Shown: in pieces, positions 16,766-25,548 of the stretch
Layout of the letters: every line of letters begins with the position of its first letter
Numbering within the stretch: position 1 is the first letter of the stretch
Assembly (NCBI RefSeq): GCF_013874595.1
Contig: NZ_CP059431.1
Location: forward strand, 2,356,001 to 2,420,000
DNA length: 64,000 nucleotides
Reading direction: 5' to 3'
Source of the DNA: Flavobacterium sp. xlx-214
GTDB taxonomy: Bacteria > Bacteroidota > Bacteroidia > Flavobacteriales > Flavobacteriaceae
Translations under genes and position numbers: made by a program
Notes under the pieces: generated by a model
Databases searched by the model: none
Told to the model about the DNA's origin: nothing
Seen by the model: the letters and a program-made list of their open reading frames with translations, nothing else

Positions 16766-18205
16766 TTAGTTGTTTAAAATATCATTTGTTTGTGAAACCC
16801 AATCTTGCTCAGGTATATCATCGTCCATAAAATAATCAGGTTGAATACCAATTTCATCAATTACAAAACCAGGAATTCGTTTGCTTATAGAAAGGGCATA
16901 CCCTAATTGAAATTCTTTACAAGGCGAATCTACAAAATACATGTTTGATATATCCAATACACCATGGGTAGTTCTACCAAATAGCTTTACTTTTTTGCTT
17001 TGTTTGGCTGCAAGCAAAAATTGCTCATCTGTACTACCGTTTCCTTTGTTAATAATGATGCCAATGTTTTTAGGATATTCATATATGGTGTCTAAACTTG
17101 TTTGACTTACATCATAAGTATTTAAACCTACATATTTACCTAAGTTTTTATTTAATTTATCATAAGCAGTTTGAGCCCATTTTTTACCTTCGTCATCAAA
17201 ACCATATTCTGGTTTGTTTATAAAATCAAGCATGCGTTGATTGTTTAATTGAGTAGATCTAAACTGAACCCCTACGGTTCTTATAGGGTTTGTATATAAA
17301 TACGGAATTAGTTCATTAAAACTAGCATCGCTACCGCCTGTGCCATTTCGTATGTCAATAATTAAATTTTCGGTTTTTAAAATAAGCGCTTTATTGCTTG
17401 CTAATAAACTATCAATAGTAGCTTTATTTTCCTGACGGAAAGAAGGAATACGCAACATTAACGTTTTACTGTTTAATTGTTCTATATATGGTTTTTTAGC
17501 TTGCAACATGGTTAAATAAGCTTCTACTTTTTCATCTGTTGGTAACTTAGGGTATACTCTTTTTAAAAGCATATTTCCTATTTTTAAGTAATTGCTACCC
17601 ATTAATTCAATTGTATTTGATTTTATGGCAGAATGATCGCGCATGTAAAAAGTACTGCTTTGTGTTTTGGTATCGATTTTTAATTTCACTTGGTCTTTTT
17701 TCCAAGTATCAGCACCCGATTCTATAATAAAACCAATGTAATTGGTACCTTGTTTCTTAATACCTATTTTATAAGGCTCTGTGAACCAAATACCTTCATA
17801 ATCGGTTTCTTTTTTCAGTTTTAAATAGTTTTCAAATTTAGGTACATCAACTTTAAAGGTTTCCCAATTAGAAAAATCTTGCTTTGTTGTTGTAGCAGTA
17901 TTTTGCTCTTGTATTTTGTCTGACAACGAAATGTCAATATGTCCTGATCTAAAAAACTCTAACCATTCATATAAAACATCAGTACAGGTAACAATATCCT
18001 TAGCATCTTTAATTTTAGTTGCAATTCTTTGATTATGGTCTGTATATGCTTGTTGCCCTTTTTTTGCAATGATGTGTTCAAAACCGGCATCGTTTTCTTC
18101 AAATGTTTTCTTTACCCATTCAAAATTACTTTCGCATGAGCAATTTTGTGCATAACCCAATGCAATTGTGGCAAATAAAGCAATTACTGTTGTAAGTTTT
18201 TTCAT
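16766..18205 (-). CDS. Exported S41-family peptidase inside an ABC export operon
   Basis: Secreted protein of 479 residues with a signal peptide (about 1-19). The mature N-terminus is cysteine-containing (NCSCESN). The S41 core begins around TLMLRIPSF and NLIIDIRNGTGG, and the proposed nucleophile is Ser391 in NKGNGSTDEQ, followed by KLFGRTTHGVLD. It lacks an obvious canonical PDZ domain between the N-terminal helical region and the core; the middle (about 130-220) is a beta-rich domain instead. Co-transcription with adaptor, ATPase and permease (2 and 7 base gaps) suggests it processes or degrades an exported peptide, or acts on envelope proteins. That role is inference. Two further S41 genes occur at 34887 and 38969. 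Confidence 0.83.
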   Translation of the reverse strand: MKKLTTVIALFATIALGYAQNCSCESNFEWVKKTFEENDAGFEHIIAKKGQQAYTDHNQRIATKIKDAKDIVTCTDVLYEWLEFFRSGHIDISLSDKIQEQNTATTTKQDFSNWETFKVDVPKFENYLKLKKETDYEGIWFTEPYKIGIKKQGTNYIGFIIESGADTWKKDQVKLKIDTKTQSSTFYMRDHSAIKSNTIELMGSNYLKIGNMLLKRVYPKLPTDEKVEAYLTMLQAKKPYIEQLNSKTLMLRIPSFRQENKATIDSLLASNKALILKTENLIIDIRNGTGGSDASFNELIPYLYTNPIRTVGVQFRSTQLNNQRMLDFINKPEYGFDDEGKKWAQTAYDKLNKNLGKYVGLNTYDVSQTSLDTIYEYPKNIGIIINKGNGSTDEQFLLAAKQSKKVKLFGRTTHGVLDISNMYFVDSPCKEFQLGYALSISKRIPGFVIDEIGIQPDYFMDDDIPEQDWVSQTNDILNN

Positions 18206-18206
18206 T

Positions 18207-19448
18207 TTAATTTATAATGTTTAATTCTTGTATTAATTGATAATCTTCGTAATTTGATGTAATGATTTTTTCACCATTCTTTAAGCCAGATATAACTTCA
18301 TAAACCTGAGGGTTTTCTCTACCTAATTCTATTTTTCTTCTTTTAGCTTTGTTATTTTCTACTACAAATATCCATTTGCCTTGTGTGGTGGTGTAGAAAG
18401 ATCCTTTTGGAAGTACTTTAATACGTTGTTTTTCAGAAAGTGTTAGTTTTACACCTACAGAAAGTCCTTCTTGTAAATTGTTGGGTATCTTGTCTATAAA
18501 CTCTAATTCGGTTTTAAACTTTCCGTTTTTTATTTCGGGCGATATCTTAACGACTTTTACTTTTATCATCTGCTCTTTTATTTCAATTTGTCCGTATTGT
18601 TGTTCTTGCATGCGGTCTAAATAATATTCATCAACCATAGCAACTAGTTTGTAACCACTTAGTATATCTATCTTTCCAATACTTTTGCCCGCTTCAACAG
18701 ATTGTCCCATAGCTAGTTCAAATGAATTCAACCTTCCAGTTTCTGGAGCTACTATTAAAAAGTTCTTTTTGTTTTGCCTTAATATATTCAGGCTTTTTTG
18801 CATGATAGCCAATGCATCATCAATTTGTTTTAATTGCAAAACATTCGATTCTTTTTCTCTGGTTAATGATTTTTGTATAATTGCCTTGCGTTCTTGTTGG
18901 TATCTGTATTTTTCCTGAGTGCGTTCCCAATCGTTTCTAGACACAACTTCTTTTTCATAGAGCTTTTTATTAACATCAAATTCAGACTTTGCTTGGTTGT
19001 AATCATGATCAATAGCAACAAAATCTTTTGATAAGCTTAATTCTTGGTTGCGTATGGTTAATTTAGCTACGTTTAACTGATTCATTTGTTCAATAATTGC
19101 CGTTTCTTGTGTTAGGTAATTAAGTTCTGTATTTGGATTGTATAATTGAGCAATGGGCATTCCTTTGGTTACCATAGCGCCATTTTCGGTAAATAATTCT
19201 TGAACAGATCCGCTTTCTATTACATTAATTAAAATAGAATGTAAGGGTTGAATTTGAGCCTGAAAAACGATATAATCTTCAAAGTAATCTTCTGTTACTT
19301 CTTTAATCATTAATTCAGATTTATTTACAGTTAATGTACGAGGCTGTTGCATGATGTAAACACAACCAACAAGTACTAAAATTAGGGCTGCAAGTATAAA
19401 TGCTAACCTTTTATATTTTTTAGTTTTTGTGTTGATTTTAGTGTCCAT
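18207..19448 (-). CDS. HlyD-type periplasmic adaptor protein
   Basis: Membrane-fusion protein of 413 residues. One N-terminal transmembrane helix (LAFILAALILVLVGCVYIM, about 15-33) precedes a lipoyl-like half motif (HSILINVIESGSVQEL). A long helical hairpin (about 110-215, rich in Gln, Lys and Glu) follows, then the second lipoyl half (FLIVAPETGRLNSFELAMGQSVEAGKSIG) and beta-barrel and membrane-proximal domains ending with ISGLKNGEKIITS. It would bridge the permease and an unlinked outer-membrane channel. It is the first gene of the export operon, with the gene for the S41 peptidase 1 base downstream. The start at 19448 is supported by the signal-anchor position. Confidence 0.9.
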   Translation of the reverse strand: MDTKINTKTKKYKRLAFILAALILVLVGCVYIMQQPRTLTVNKSELMIKEVTEDYFEDYIVFQAQIQPLHSILINVIESGSVQELFTENGAMVTKGMPIAQLYNPNTELNYLTQETAIIEQMNQLNVAKLTIRNQELSLSKDFVAIDHDYNQAKSEFDVNKKLYEKEVVSRNDWERTQEKYRYQQERKAIIQKSLTREKESNVLQLKQIDDALAIMQKSLNILRQNKKNFLIVAPETGRLNSFELAMGQSVEAGKSIGKIDILSGYKLVAMVDEYYLDRMQEQQYGQIEIKEQMIKVKVVKISPEIKNGKFKTELEFIDKIPNNLQEGLSVGVKLTLSEKQRIKVLPKGSFYTTTQGKWIFVVENNKAKRRKIELGRENPQVYEVISGLKNGEKIITSNYEDYQLIQELNIIN

Positions 19449-19507
19449 TATTTTATAAATTTACCAAACAAGTATTGCTTTTCAATAGCATTTTGTTACT
19501 TATAAGC

Positions 19508-19524
19508 TTCTAAATAACGTGCCA
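19508..19524 (-). promoter_or_regulatory. Possible sigma-54 promoter of the export operon
   Basis: On the minus strand the -24 element TGGCACG (plus positions 19518-19524) matches the sigma-54 consensus exactly. After 4 bases the expected TTGC is replaced by TTAG. It is 60 bases upstream of the adaptor start. The divergent gene encodes an NtrC-type activator, which supports the reading, but the weak -12 half lowers confidence. Confidence 0.45.
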
Positions 19525-19638
19525 TTTATTTATATTTTGGTAATTGCTTATAACGTATGATATTAAGAAAAAAAGAAAAAATAAAACTGTCCGTAAATGA
19601 ACACTAAACTGTTCGGTTATGTACACCAAAGAAAAGTT

Positions 19639-20976
19639 ATGAGAAAAACACAAGCCACTATTTTAATAATTGATGATCAAGAAGAAATCTTAATTGCAGG
19701 TAAATTGTTATTAAAAAGACTTTTTGAAGTGGTTTTAACTTGTTCTAATCCAAAACAAATTCCTGAATTACTACAACAAAATGAAATTGATGTAATAATA
19801 ATGGACATGAATTTTAGGACAGGTTATGAAAACGGTAAAGAAGGTATTTTTTGGCTGAAAGAAATACACCAATTACAACCCAATGTTAAGGTTATTCTCA
19901 TGACATCTTACGGAAGTATAGAAACGGCAGTTGAAGGATTGAAATTAGGCGCTATTGATTATGTTCTAAAGCCTTGGGATAACGAAAAATTAATCCAACA
20001 AATAAAAGATACAGTAAAACAAAAACGTAAAACCAAAAGCCTTGTAACAGAAAATCAAGTTTTTTTAGGAAATGCTCCTGCCATTCAAAAAGTATACAAG
20101 TTAACAGAACGTATTGCAGCAACCAATGCTACATTGCTTATTTTGGGAGAAAATGGCACAGGTAAATCTTTATTAGCCAAAACCATTCATGAACAATCAA
20201 ATAGAAGTAAAGAGCCTTTTATTCAAGTTGATTTAGGGGCTTTAAATGTTAATTTGTTTGAAAGCGAGTTGTTTGGTTATGCAAAAGGTGCTTTTACTGA
20301 TGCTAAAGAAGATACCATGGGTAGATTTGAAAATGCAAACGGAGGTACTTTGTTTTTAGATGAAATTGGTAATGTACCACTGCATTTACAAGCAAAGCTA
20401 TTGCAAGTTATTCAGAACAAAGAAATTACTAGAGTAGGAGAGAGCAAGCCTAGAAAAGTAGATGTACGTATTATTACAGCTACCAATACTAATTTAGAGG
20501 AGGCAGTGGCAAATGGTACTTTTAGAGAAGATTTGTTGTATCGTATAAATACTATTGCTGTAAAAATGCCTGCATTAAAACAACGAAAAGAAGATATTAT
20601 TCCTATGATACAATTTTTTTTGGTACAGGCAGCAACTACTTATGATCTTGAAGTTCCAAGTATCAGTGAAGCTCTTTTACAGCAGTTAGAGCAATATGCG
20701 TGGAACGGTAACATACGTGAATTGCAAAATAGGATGGAACGTGCCGTTATTTTAGCAGAGAATAATGAAATAACCTTAGAAAATTTAGGGTTTGATGCAC
20801 CTATTTCTGTACATATTGAGGACGAAGTTTTAAAACTTGCAGATATTGAAAAGAACAAAATCATAGAAAGATTGCACTTTTATAACGGAAATATCTCCAA
20901 AACGGCTGAAGATTTAGGTATTTCAAGACCTGCTTTGTACCGTAAACTAGAAAAATACCATATTTCTTACTTATAG
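19639..20976 (+). CDS. NtrC/ZraR-type response regulator
   Basis: Receiver-AAA+-Fis regulator, probably activating the divergent export operon. The receiver holds phosphoacceptor Asp56 (IIMDMNF) when counted from this ATG. The AAA+ domain shows Walker A GENGTGKS, GTLFLDEIGNV (Walker B) and RIITATNT. The sigma-54-contacting loop reads GAFTDA instead of GAFTGA. The C-terminal Fis-type helix-turn-helix is NGNISKTAEDLGISRPALYRKL. I prefer ATG 19639 (preceded by AAAGAAAAG, giving MRKTQATILIIDDQ); an in-frame ATG at 19597 would add 14 residues. The kinase gene follows 3 bases later. Confidence 0.9.
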   Translation: MRKTQATILIIDDQEEILIAGKLLLKRLFEVVLTCSNPKQIPELLQQNEIDVIIMDMNFRTGYENGKEGIFWLKEIHQLQPNVKVILMTSYGSIETAVEGLKLGAIDYVLKPWDNEKLIQQIKDTVKQKRKTKSLVTENQVFLGNAPAIQKVYKLTERIAATNATLLILGENGTGKSLLAKTIHEQSNRSKEPFIQVDLGALNVNLFESELFGYAKGAFTDAKEDTMGRFENANGGTLFLDEIGNVPLHLQAKLLQVIQNKEITRVGESKPRKVDVRIITATNTNLEEAVANGTFREDLLYRINTIAVKMPALKQRKEDIIPMIQFFLVQAATTYDLEVPSISEALLQQLEQYAWNGNIRELQNRMERAVILAENNEITLENLGFDAPISVHIEDEVLKLADIEKNKIIERLHFYNGNISKTAEDLGISRPALYRKLEKYHISYL

Positions 20977-20979
20977 ATT

Positions 20980-22308
20980 ATGAAACAACCGCATTTTGCT
21001 ATTTTGTTAGGGTTCCGACTCTCACTTGCGTTTACGTTCCTGTTTTTAGCGGCTTTTTTTGCCTTTAAAAGCTATGTTTTCACTTTTGTTTTTTTGTTAA
21101 TCGTTGCCTTTTGTATTGTTGCCGAGTTAGTGTACTTTGTAAATAGGTATTTCTCACAAAATCAAAAAATAATAAATGCATTGCTTTTCAATGATTTTAG
21201 TTTAAACATAAATAATGTAACTACTAAGAAAAGTAAGAGTTTGCATAAGTTGTATCAAAAAATAAAAGAAGAGCATACTGTAAACAAGTCTAAAGAAATA
21301 GTGTATCAGCAGTTACTCAATGCGGTTCCATTAGGTTTTTTGGTTTTAAAGGCTACAACAAAACAGCGTTCAGTAGTATTCATGAACCAGCATTTTCAAA
21401 ACTTGTTTCAACTACCTCCTTCAACTTCGTGGGATTATTTAAAAAAGTTTATCCCTCAATTTTGTCATGTTTTAGAACAAAACAATTTCGAATACCAAAA
21501 GACCACACTTGATATTCAAATAAATAACGAAGAAAAGCAAACTTACATGCTACAAGTTTCAACTACAAACATTGCGCAAGAAATGTATCACGTAGTGTTT
21601 TTAGATTCTATACAACGCGTAATAGACACAACTGAAAAAGAAGCTTGGATGAATATTATGAAAGTTATGGCGCATGAAATAATCAATTCTTTAACCCCCA
21701 TATATTCTCTTGCTAACTCAACTAAAATGTATTTGGAAGAAGATGTTCTTGCAAAGCAAGATATAGAAGATATTAGGTTAAGTCTTGATACTATAATGAG
21801 TCGGAGCGTACATTTACAAAAATTTGTAGAGCAATACCGTCAATTAACAATGCTTTCTATGCCTGTGAAAGCAAACCACGATTTAAAAGAACTAATCAAT
21901 AAAATAATACATTCTTTTCATGCAACTTTTCAAGAAACCAACATTGAATGTAGTTTGGATATTCCAAGTAATCTCATAGTACAAGTAGATAGGGTACAAT
22001 TTGAACAGGTTTTAATCAACCTAATAAAAAATGCAATACATTCAGTAGCAAATACTCCTGTAAAAGAAATTAAAATTCACACAAAACAAACCGAAAACCG
22101 ACTGTACATATTTATTCAAGATTCTGGTGAACATATTGATCAAGAAATAGTTTCAAAAATTTTCTTACCTTTTTTTACCACACGCAAAGAAGGTGCTGGT
22201 ATAGGTTTATCTCTGTCAAAAAGTATTATTGAAGCACATCGCGGCTATTTATATTACCAACAAAATGAAGATACCAAGCAATTTGTAATTGTGCTGACAC
22301 AAATTTAA
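20980..22308 (+). CDS. Membrane sensor histidine kinase (NtrB/AtoS-like)
   Basis: Kinase partner of the upstream NtrC-type regulator. Two transmembrane helices lie at about 10-30 and 33-54, with almost no periplasmic loop. A PAS-like region follows (about 110-210, starting VYQQLLNAVPLGFLVL). The HisKA motif is MKVMAHEIINSLTPI with the histidine near residue 229. The ATPase domain has QVLINLIKNAIHSV (N box), FIQDSGEHID (G1) and GAGIGLSLSKSII (G2). At 442 residues it is complete. The absence of an extracytoplasmic sensor suggests a membrane or intracellular cue. Three bases separate it from the regulator. Confidence 0.92.
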   Translation: MKQPHFAILLGFRLSLAFTFLFLAAFFAFKSYVFTFVFLLIVAFCIVAELVYFVNRYFSQNQKIINALLFNDFSLNINNVTTKKSKSLHKLYQKIKEEHTVNKSKEIVYQQLLNAVPLGFLVLKATTKQRSVVFMNQHFQNLFQLPPSTSWDYLKKFIPQFCHVLEQNNFEYQKTTLDIQINNEEKQTYMLQVSTTNIAQEMYHVVFLDSIQRVIDTTEKEAWMNIMKVMAHEIINSLTPIYSLANSTKMYLEEDVLAKQDIEDIRLSLDTIMSRSVHLQKFVEQYRQLTMLSMPVKANHDLKELINKIIHSFHATFQETNIECSLDIPSNLIVQVDRVQFEQVLINLIKNAIHSVANTPVKEIKIHTKQTENRLYIFIQDSGEHIDQEIVSKIFLPFFTTRKEGAGIGLSLSKSIIEAHRGYLYYQQNEDTKQFVIVLTQI

Positions 22309-22480
22309 AAAAGGCAAATATCTAATCTTAATGCTTAGGTTCAGTATAATTAGTATTTTGTCATACTTTTAAATAAAGCATATTGCAAATTTGGATATAG
22401 CAGTGTAACGGTTGTTTACTAACCTGTAAAATGTATCTTTTTGCAAGTAATTTATGTCCAAGTTAGCGGAAACGGTTTTA

Positions 22481-22488
22481 TATTTTTG
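22481..22488 (+). promoter_or_regulatory. Probable -7 promoter box of the AraC-type gene
   Basis: TATTTTTG fits TAnnTTTG and lies 26 bases before the ATG. No TTG is present at 17-23 bases upstream, so the promoter may be weak or activator-dependent. Confidence 0.4.
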
Positions 22489-22514
22489 TACCTTTCAAAT
22501 ACTATATTTTTCAA

Positions 22515-23363
22515 ATGGCTAAAACCTTCAACATACCGTCTTTCCTCAAATATATGAACATCGATGCGTCGGATAACAATCAGATTCAGGTGATTCATTA
22601 CGACGAACATCCTAATTTATTGCTGGAATCGGGTCCTGTTCAGCTCGATTTTTATTTGATGGCATTGAAGGACAATATTGATGTGGCGCCACCGATTGAA
22701 GAAATGTCCAGCGCGTATATTTTCTTAGACAAACCCGGAAATATCCTCGAATGGAAATTAGATAAACCTTTTTCGGGATATGCGATTTTCATCAATTCAA
22801 AGTTGTTGGATAAGTTTGCAAAAGATTATTCATTTTCGGGTTATACACGCCACGAAGCCTTGTATTTAACGGAAAGAGAGAATAAAATTCTGTTCGATTT
22901 ATTTATTAAAGCTTTTGACGAATTTAAAAATGAAAACGCTTCCAATGATGTTTTGATTTCCTACGCGACGCTCATTCTTTCGTACACCAAAAACTATTAC
23001 GAAAGACAGTTTCAGGACAGGAGCAAGGTCTATAATAAGGTTGTTGCGGATTTTTACAAGCAACTCGACCAATATTATACAGATGATAATCACAAAGAAG
23101 TTTTGCCCACTGTTGCGCATTTTGCGGACAAAGCCAATCTTTCTACCAATTATTTTGGTGATGTGATTAAGCATTATACAGGACAATCGCCTTTAGAATT
23201 GATTCATGAAAACATTATCCAAGTGGCGAAGAAAATGTTACTCAACACAAAAGACTCGGTTAATGAAATTGCCTATAGTTTAGGCTTCGAATATCCGAAC
23301 TATTTTAGTCGCTTTTTTACCAAAAAAACGGGTTTATCTCCCAAAGTTTTTAGGAATCAGTAA
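22515..23363 (+). CDS. AraC-family transcriptional regulator
   Basis: Regulator of 282 residues. An N-terminal cupin-like ligand-binding region (about 15-120) contains HYDEHPNLLLESGPVQLDF and GNILEWKLDKPFSGYAIF. The C-terminal AraC domain (about 185-282) has LPTVAHFADKANLSTNYFGD and SVNEIAYSLGFEYPNYFSRFF, ending KKTGLSPKVFRNQ. Both helix-turn-helix motifs are intact. It precedes two paralogous hydrolases in the same direction (96 bp gap), probably their regulator. Codon use changes here to a visibly more GC-rich style that continues to 28861, suggesting transfer from a related bacterium. Confidence 0.9.
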   Translation: MAKTFNIPSFLKYMNIDASDNNQIQVIHYDEHPNLLLESGPVQLDFYLMALKDNIDVAPPIEEMSSAYIFLDKPGNILEWKLDKPFSGYAIFINSKLLDKFAKDYSFSGYTRHEALYLTERENKILFDLFIKAFDEFKNENASNDVLISYATLILSYTKNYYERQFQDRSKVYNKVVADFYKQLDQYYTDDNHKEVLPTVAHFADKANLSTNYFGDVIKHYTGQSPLELIHENIIQVAKKMLLNTKDSVNEIAYSLGFEYPNYFSRFFTKKTGLSPKVFRNQ

Positions 23364-23459
23364 AATGTATCTTTTTTAGAGTAAAACGTCTTCAAAACCT
23401 GCCTACGTCTCGCTATACCTTTGTCCTATCAAAATTGATAAACAAAAACGAGACAAAAA

Positions 23460-24368
23460 ATGGCAACAAAAAAAGTACAATACAAGAGCGAAGATCGTGG
23501 CATTTCTGCGACCCTTTTTTTACCAAAAGATTTTAGCGAATCTAAAAAATATCCTGCAATCGTAGTAGGTCACCCTGCTGGTGGCGTTAAAGAACAAACC
23601 GCAGGAATTTATGCGGAGAAAATGGCGGAGCAAGGTTATGTAGCTTTGGCTTTTGATGCAAGTTTTCAAGGGGAAAGCACGGGAACGCCAAGACATCAAG
23701 AAAATCCATATTATAGAGTTCAAGATTTTTCTGCAGCAATCGATTTTTTACAAACTCAAACATTTATTGATGTTGAAAAAATTGGCGCTATCGGAATTTG
23801 TGCAAGCGGTGGTTACCTAACGGCTGCTGCAAAACAAGATCACAGAATTAAAGCTTTGATAACGGTGAGTGGTGTTGATATCGGCGAAATGTACCACAAA
23901 GGTTGGAACGGAAAAGGTGGAACGGTAAATATCATCGAAACTTTGGGCAGCGTTGCAAAGCAAAGAACTGCAGAAACCAAAGGCGCAGAACCTGTTTATC
24001 TGAATTGGGTTGGACAACGAAATGAAGATTACGGCAAAGAAGCAACCGACGGTTACGATTATTACAGAACGCCTCGTGCGCAACACCCAAACGCAACGGG
24101 AGAATATTTGCTAACAGATCTTAGTGCATTGATTGCTTTTAGAGCTTTTGACCGTATCGATAGCCTTTTGACACAGCCTTTGTTGGTGATTGCAGGCGAT
24201 CAAGCGAATTCCTTTTGGAATAGTGAATTTCTTTTCAACAATGCAGCAAGCGAAAACAAAGAACTTTTTGTGATAAAAGGAGCAAATCATTTCGATTTAT
24301 ATGACGTTACAGAATACGTAAATCAAGCCGTAGAAAAAGCAACAATATTTTTCGATAACGCATTATAA
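23460..24368 (+). CDS. Alpha/beta hydrolase with cysteine nucleophile (copy 1)
   Basis: Cytoplasmic hydrolase of 302 residues, DLH-like in active-site layout. The nucleophile elbow is GICASG with Cys114. The probable acid is in VIAGDQ and the histidine in GANHFDLYD near residue 280. PAIVVGHPAGGVKEQTAG carries the oxyanion-hole HP motif. No signal peptide is present. A paralogue of almost equal length lies 212 bases downstream with the same Cys114, so the pair arose by duplication. The substrate is unknown; neighbouring AraC and NAD(P)-binding genes suggest small-molecule detoxification, which is inference. Confidence 0.82.
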   Translation: MATKKVQYKSEDRGISATLFLPKDFSESKKYPAIVVGHPAGGVKEQTAGIYAEKMAEQGYVALAFDASFQGESTGTPRHQENPYYRVQDFSAAIDFLQTQTFIDVEKIGAIGICASGGYLTAAAKQDHRIKALITVSGVDIGEMYHKGWNGKGGTVNIIETLGSVAKQRTAETKGAEPVYLNWVGQRNEDYGKEATDGYDYYRTPRAQHPNATGEYLLTDLSALIAFRAFDRIDSLLTQPLLVIAGDQANSFWNSEFLFNNAASENKELFVIKGANHFDLYDVTEYVNQAVEKATIFFDNAL

Positions 24369-24413
24369 TTTAATTTAAAAAATAAGAATACCCTTTTTAT
24401 TAAAGATTTACGG

Positions 24414-24491
24414 TTTGTCATTCTGAACGTAGCAAAGCGAAGTGAAGAATCTAAATTTAATAAGAGATTCTTCCTTCGTCAGAATGACAAA
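24414..24491. repeat. REP-like inverted repeat
   Basis: Long imperfect palindrome. The outer arms are TTTGTCATTCTGA and TCAGAATGACAAA, the inner arms GAAGAATCT and AGATTCTTC, around an AT-rich loop. This type of GTCATTCTGA...AATCT element is dispersed in many flavobacterial genomes. Located between the two hydrolase genes, it can form a stable hairpin and may stop or stabilise the transcript. A relative is found at 63310-63354. Confidence 0.75.
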
Positions 24492-24580
24492 AAAACGTTG
24501 AATTTAGTATTAATATTAAAAAAGGTAGACTCAATAAAACAATTTCTAAACTAAATAATAACAAACAAAATTTTAAAAAA

Positions 24581-25492
24581 ATGAAAAAGTCAGTAACATT
24601 CAAAGCATTGTATTGGGATATCGCAGCAGATTTAGTATTCCCGCCATACTTCGACGAAAACAAAAAATATCCAGTAATCGTCAGCACACATCCAATCGGA
24701 AGTTGTAAAGAACAAACTTCGGGTAACGTGTACGGAAAAGCATTTGCAGAAGAAGGTTTCGTGGTTTTAGTTCCCGATGCGTCTTTCCAAGGGGAAAGCG
24801 GTGGCGAACCAAGATTTTTGGAAGATCCATCTTTCAGAGTAGAAGATTATAGTTATGCAATTGATTATTTGGTAACACTACCTTTCGTTGACGAAAAACG
24901 TATCGGTGTGTTAGGAATCTGTGGTGCAGGTGGCTATTCCATCAATGCAACAATGAAAGAACGTCGTATTAAAGCAGTTGCAACCCTTACTGGAGCAAAT
25001 TACGGTCGAGTAATGCGTGAGTTTGGTGACCCAATTGCAAATCTTGAAGCTATTGCAGAACAAAGAACTGCAGAAGCGAGAGGCGCTGCTTTGAGAGTTG
25101 ATCAAGGTTTGTACCCAACAGTTGAAGCTGCCGAAGCTGATAATGCTAATATCGACCTTTTGGAGGCGACAAAATATTACCGTACTTCTCGTGGTGAAAG
25201 CACAAATGGTGTGAACAAAACTTTATTCTCGCACAATGCAACAGCCATCACTTGGGATGCTTACAATTTGGCAGAAAAACTATTAACACAACCATTATTG
25301 GTAATTGTTGGCGGAATTCCGGGAGGATTTGGAGCTTACAGAGACGGTTTTGAAATCGTTCGTCGTGCAGCTTCAACCAAAAAAGAATTGGTAGTAATCG
25401 AAGGTTGGTCTCATTACGATTTGTATGACAAACCAGAACCAGTAAAACAAGCATTGGCTAAATTGATTCCTTTCTATCAAGAAAATCTTTAA
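24581..25492 (+). CDS. Alpha/beta hydrolase with cysteine nucleophile (copy 2)
   Basis: Paralogue of the preceding hydrolase (303 residues). Shared landmarks include HPIGSCKEQTSG, DASFQGES, the nucleophile GICGAG with Cys114, EQRTAEARGA, and the final GWSHYDLYD histidine. The acid is in the VIVGG strand region. Codon use is the same as in copy 1. A REP-like hairpin separates the copies, and a strong terminator follows at 25501-25532, so expression of the next gene may depend on read-through or its own promoter. Substrate unknown. Confidence 0.82.
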   Translation: MKKSVTFKALYWDIAADLVFPPYFDENKKYPVIVSTHPIGSCKEQTSGNVYGKAFAEEGFVVLVPDASFQGESGGEPRFLEDPSFRVEDYSYAIDYLVTLPFVDEKRIGVLGICGAGGYSINATMKERRIKAVATLTGANYGRVMREFGDPIANLEAIAEQRTAEARGAALRVDQGLYPTVEAAEADNANIDLLEATKYYRTSRGESTNGVNKTLFSHNATAITWDAYNLAEKLLTQPLLVIVGGIPGGFGAYRDGFEIVRRAASTKKELVVIEGWSHYDLYDKPEPVKQALAKLIPFYQENL

Positions 25493-25500
25493 TAAAATCC

Positions 25501-25532
25501 ACAGATGCATTGTTGAAAAGCAATGCATCTGT
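25501..25532. terminator. Rho-independent terminator
   Basis: A perfect 12-bp stem (ACAGATGCATTG / CAATGCATCTGT), an 8-base loop and a short T run, ending 16 bases before the next ATG. Confidence 0.8.
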
Positions 25533-25548
25533 TTTAAAAATTTAAAAA

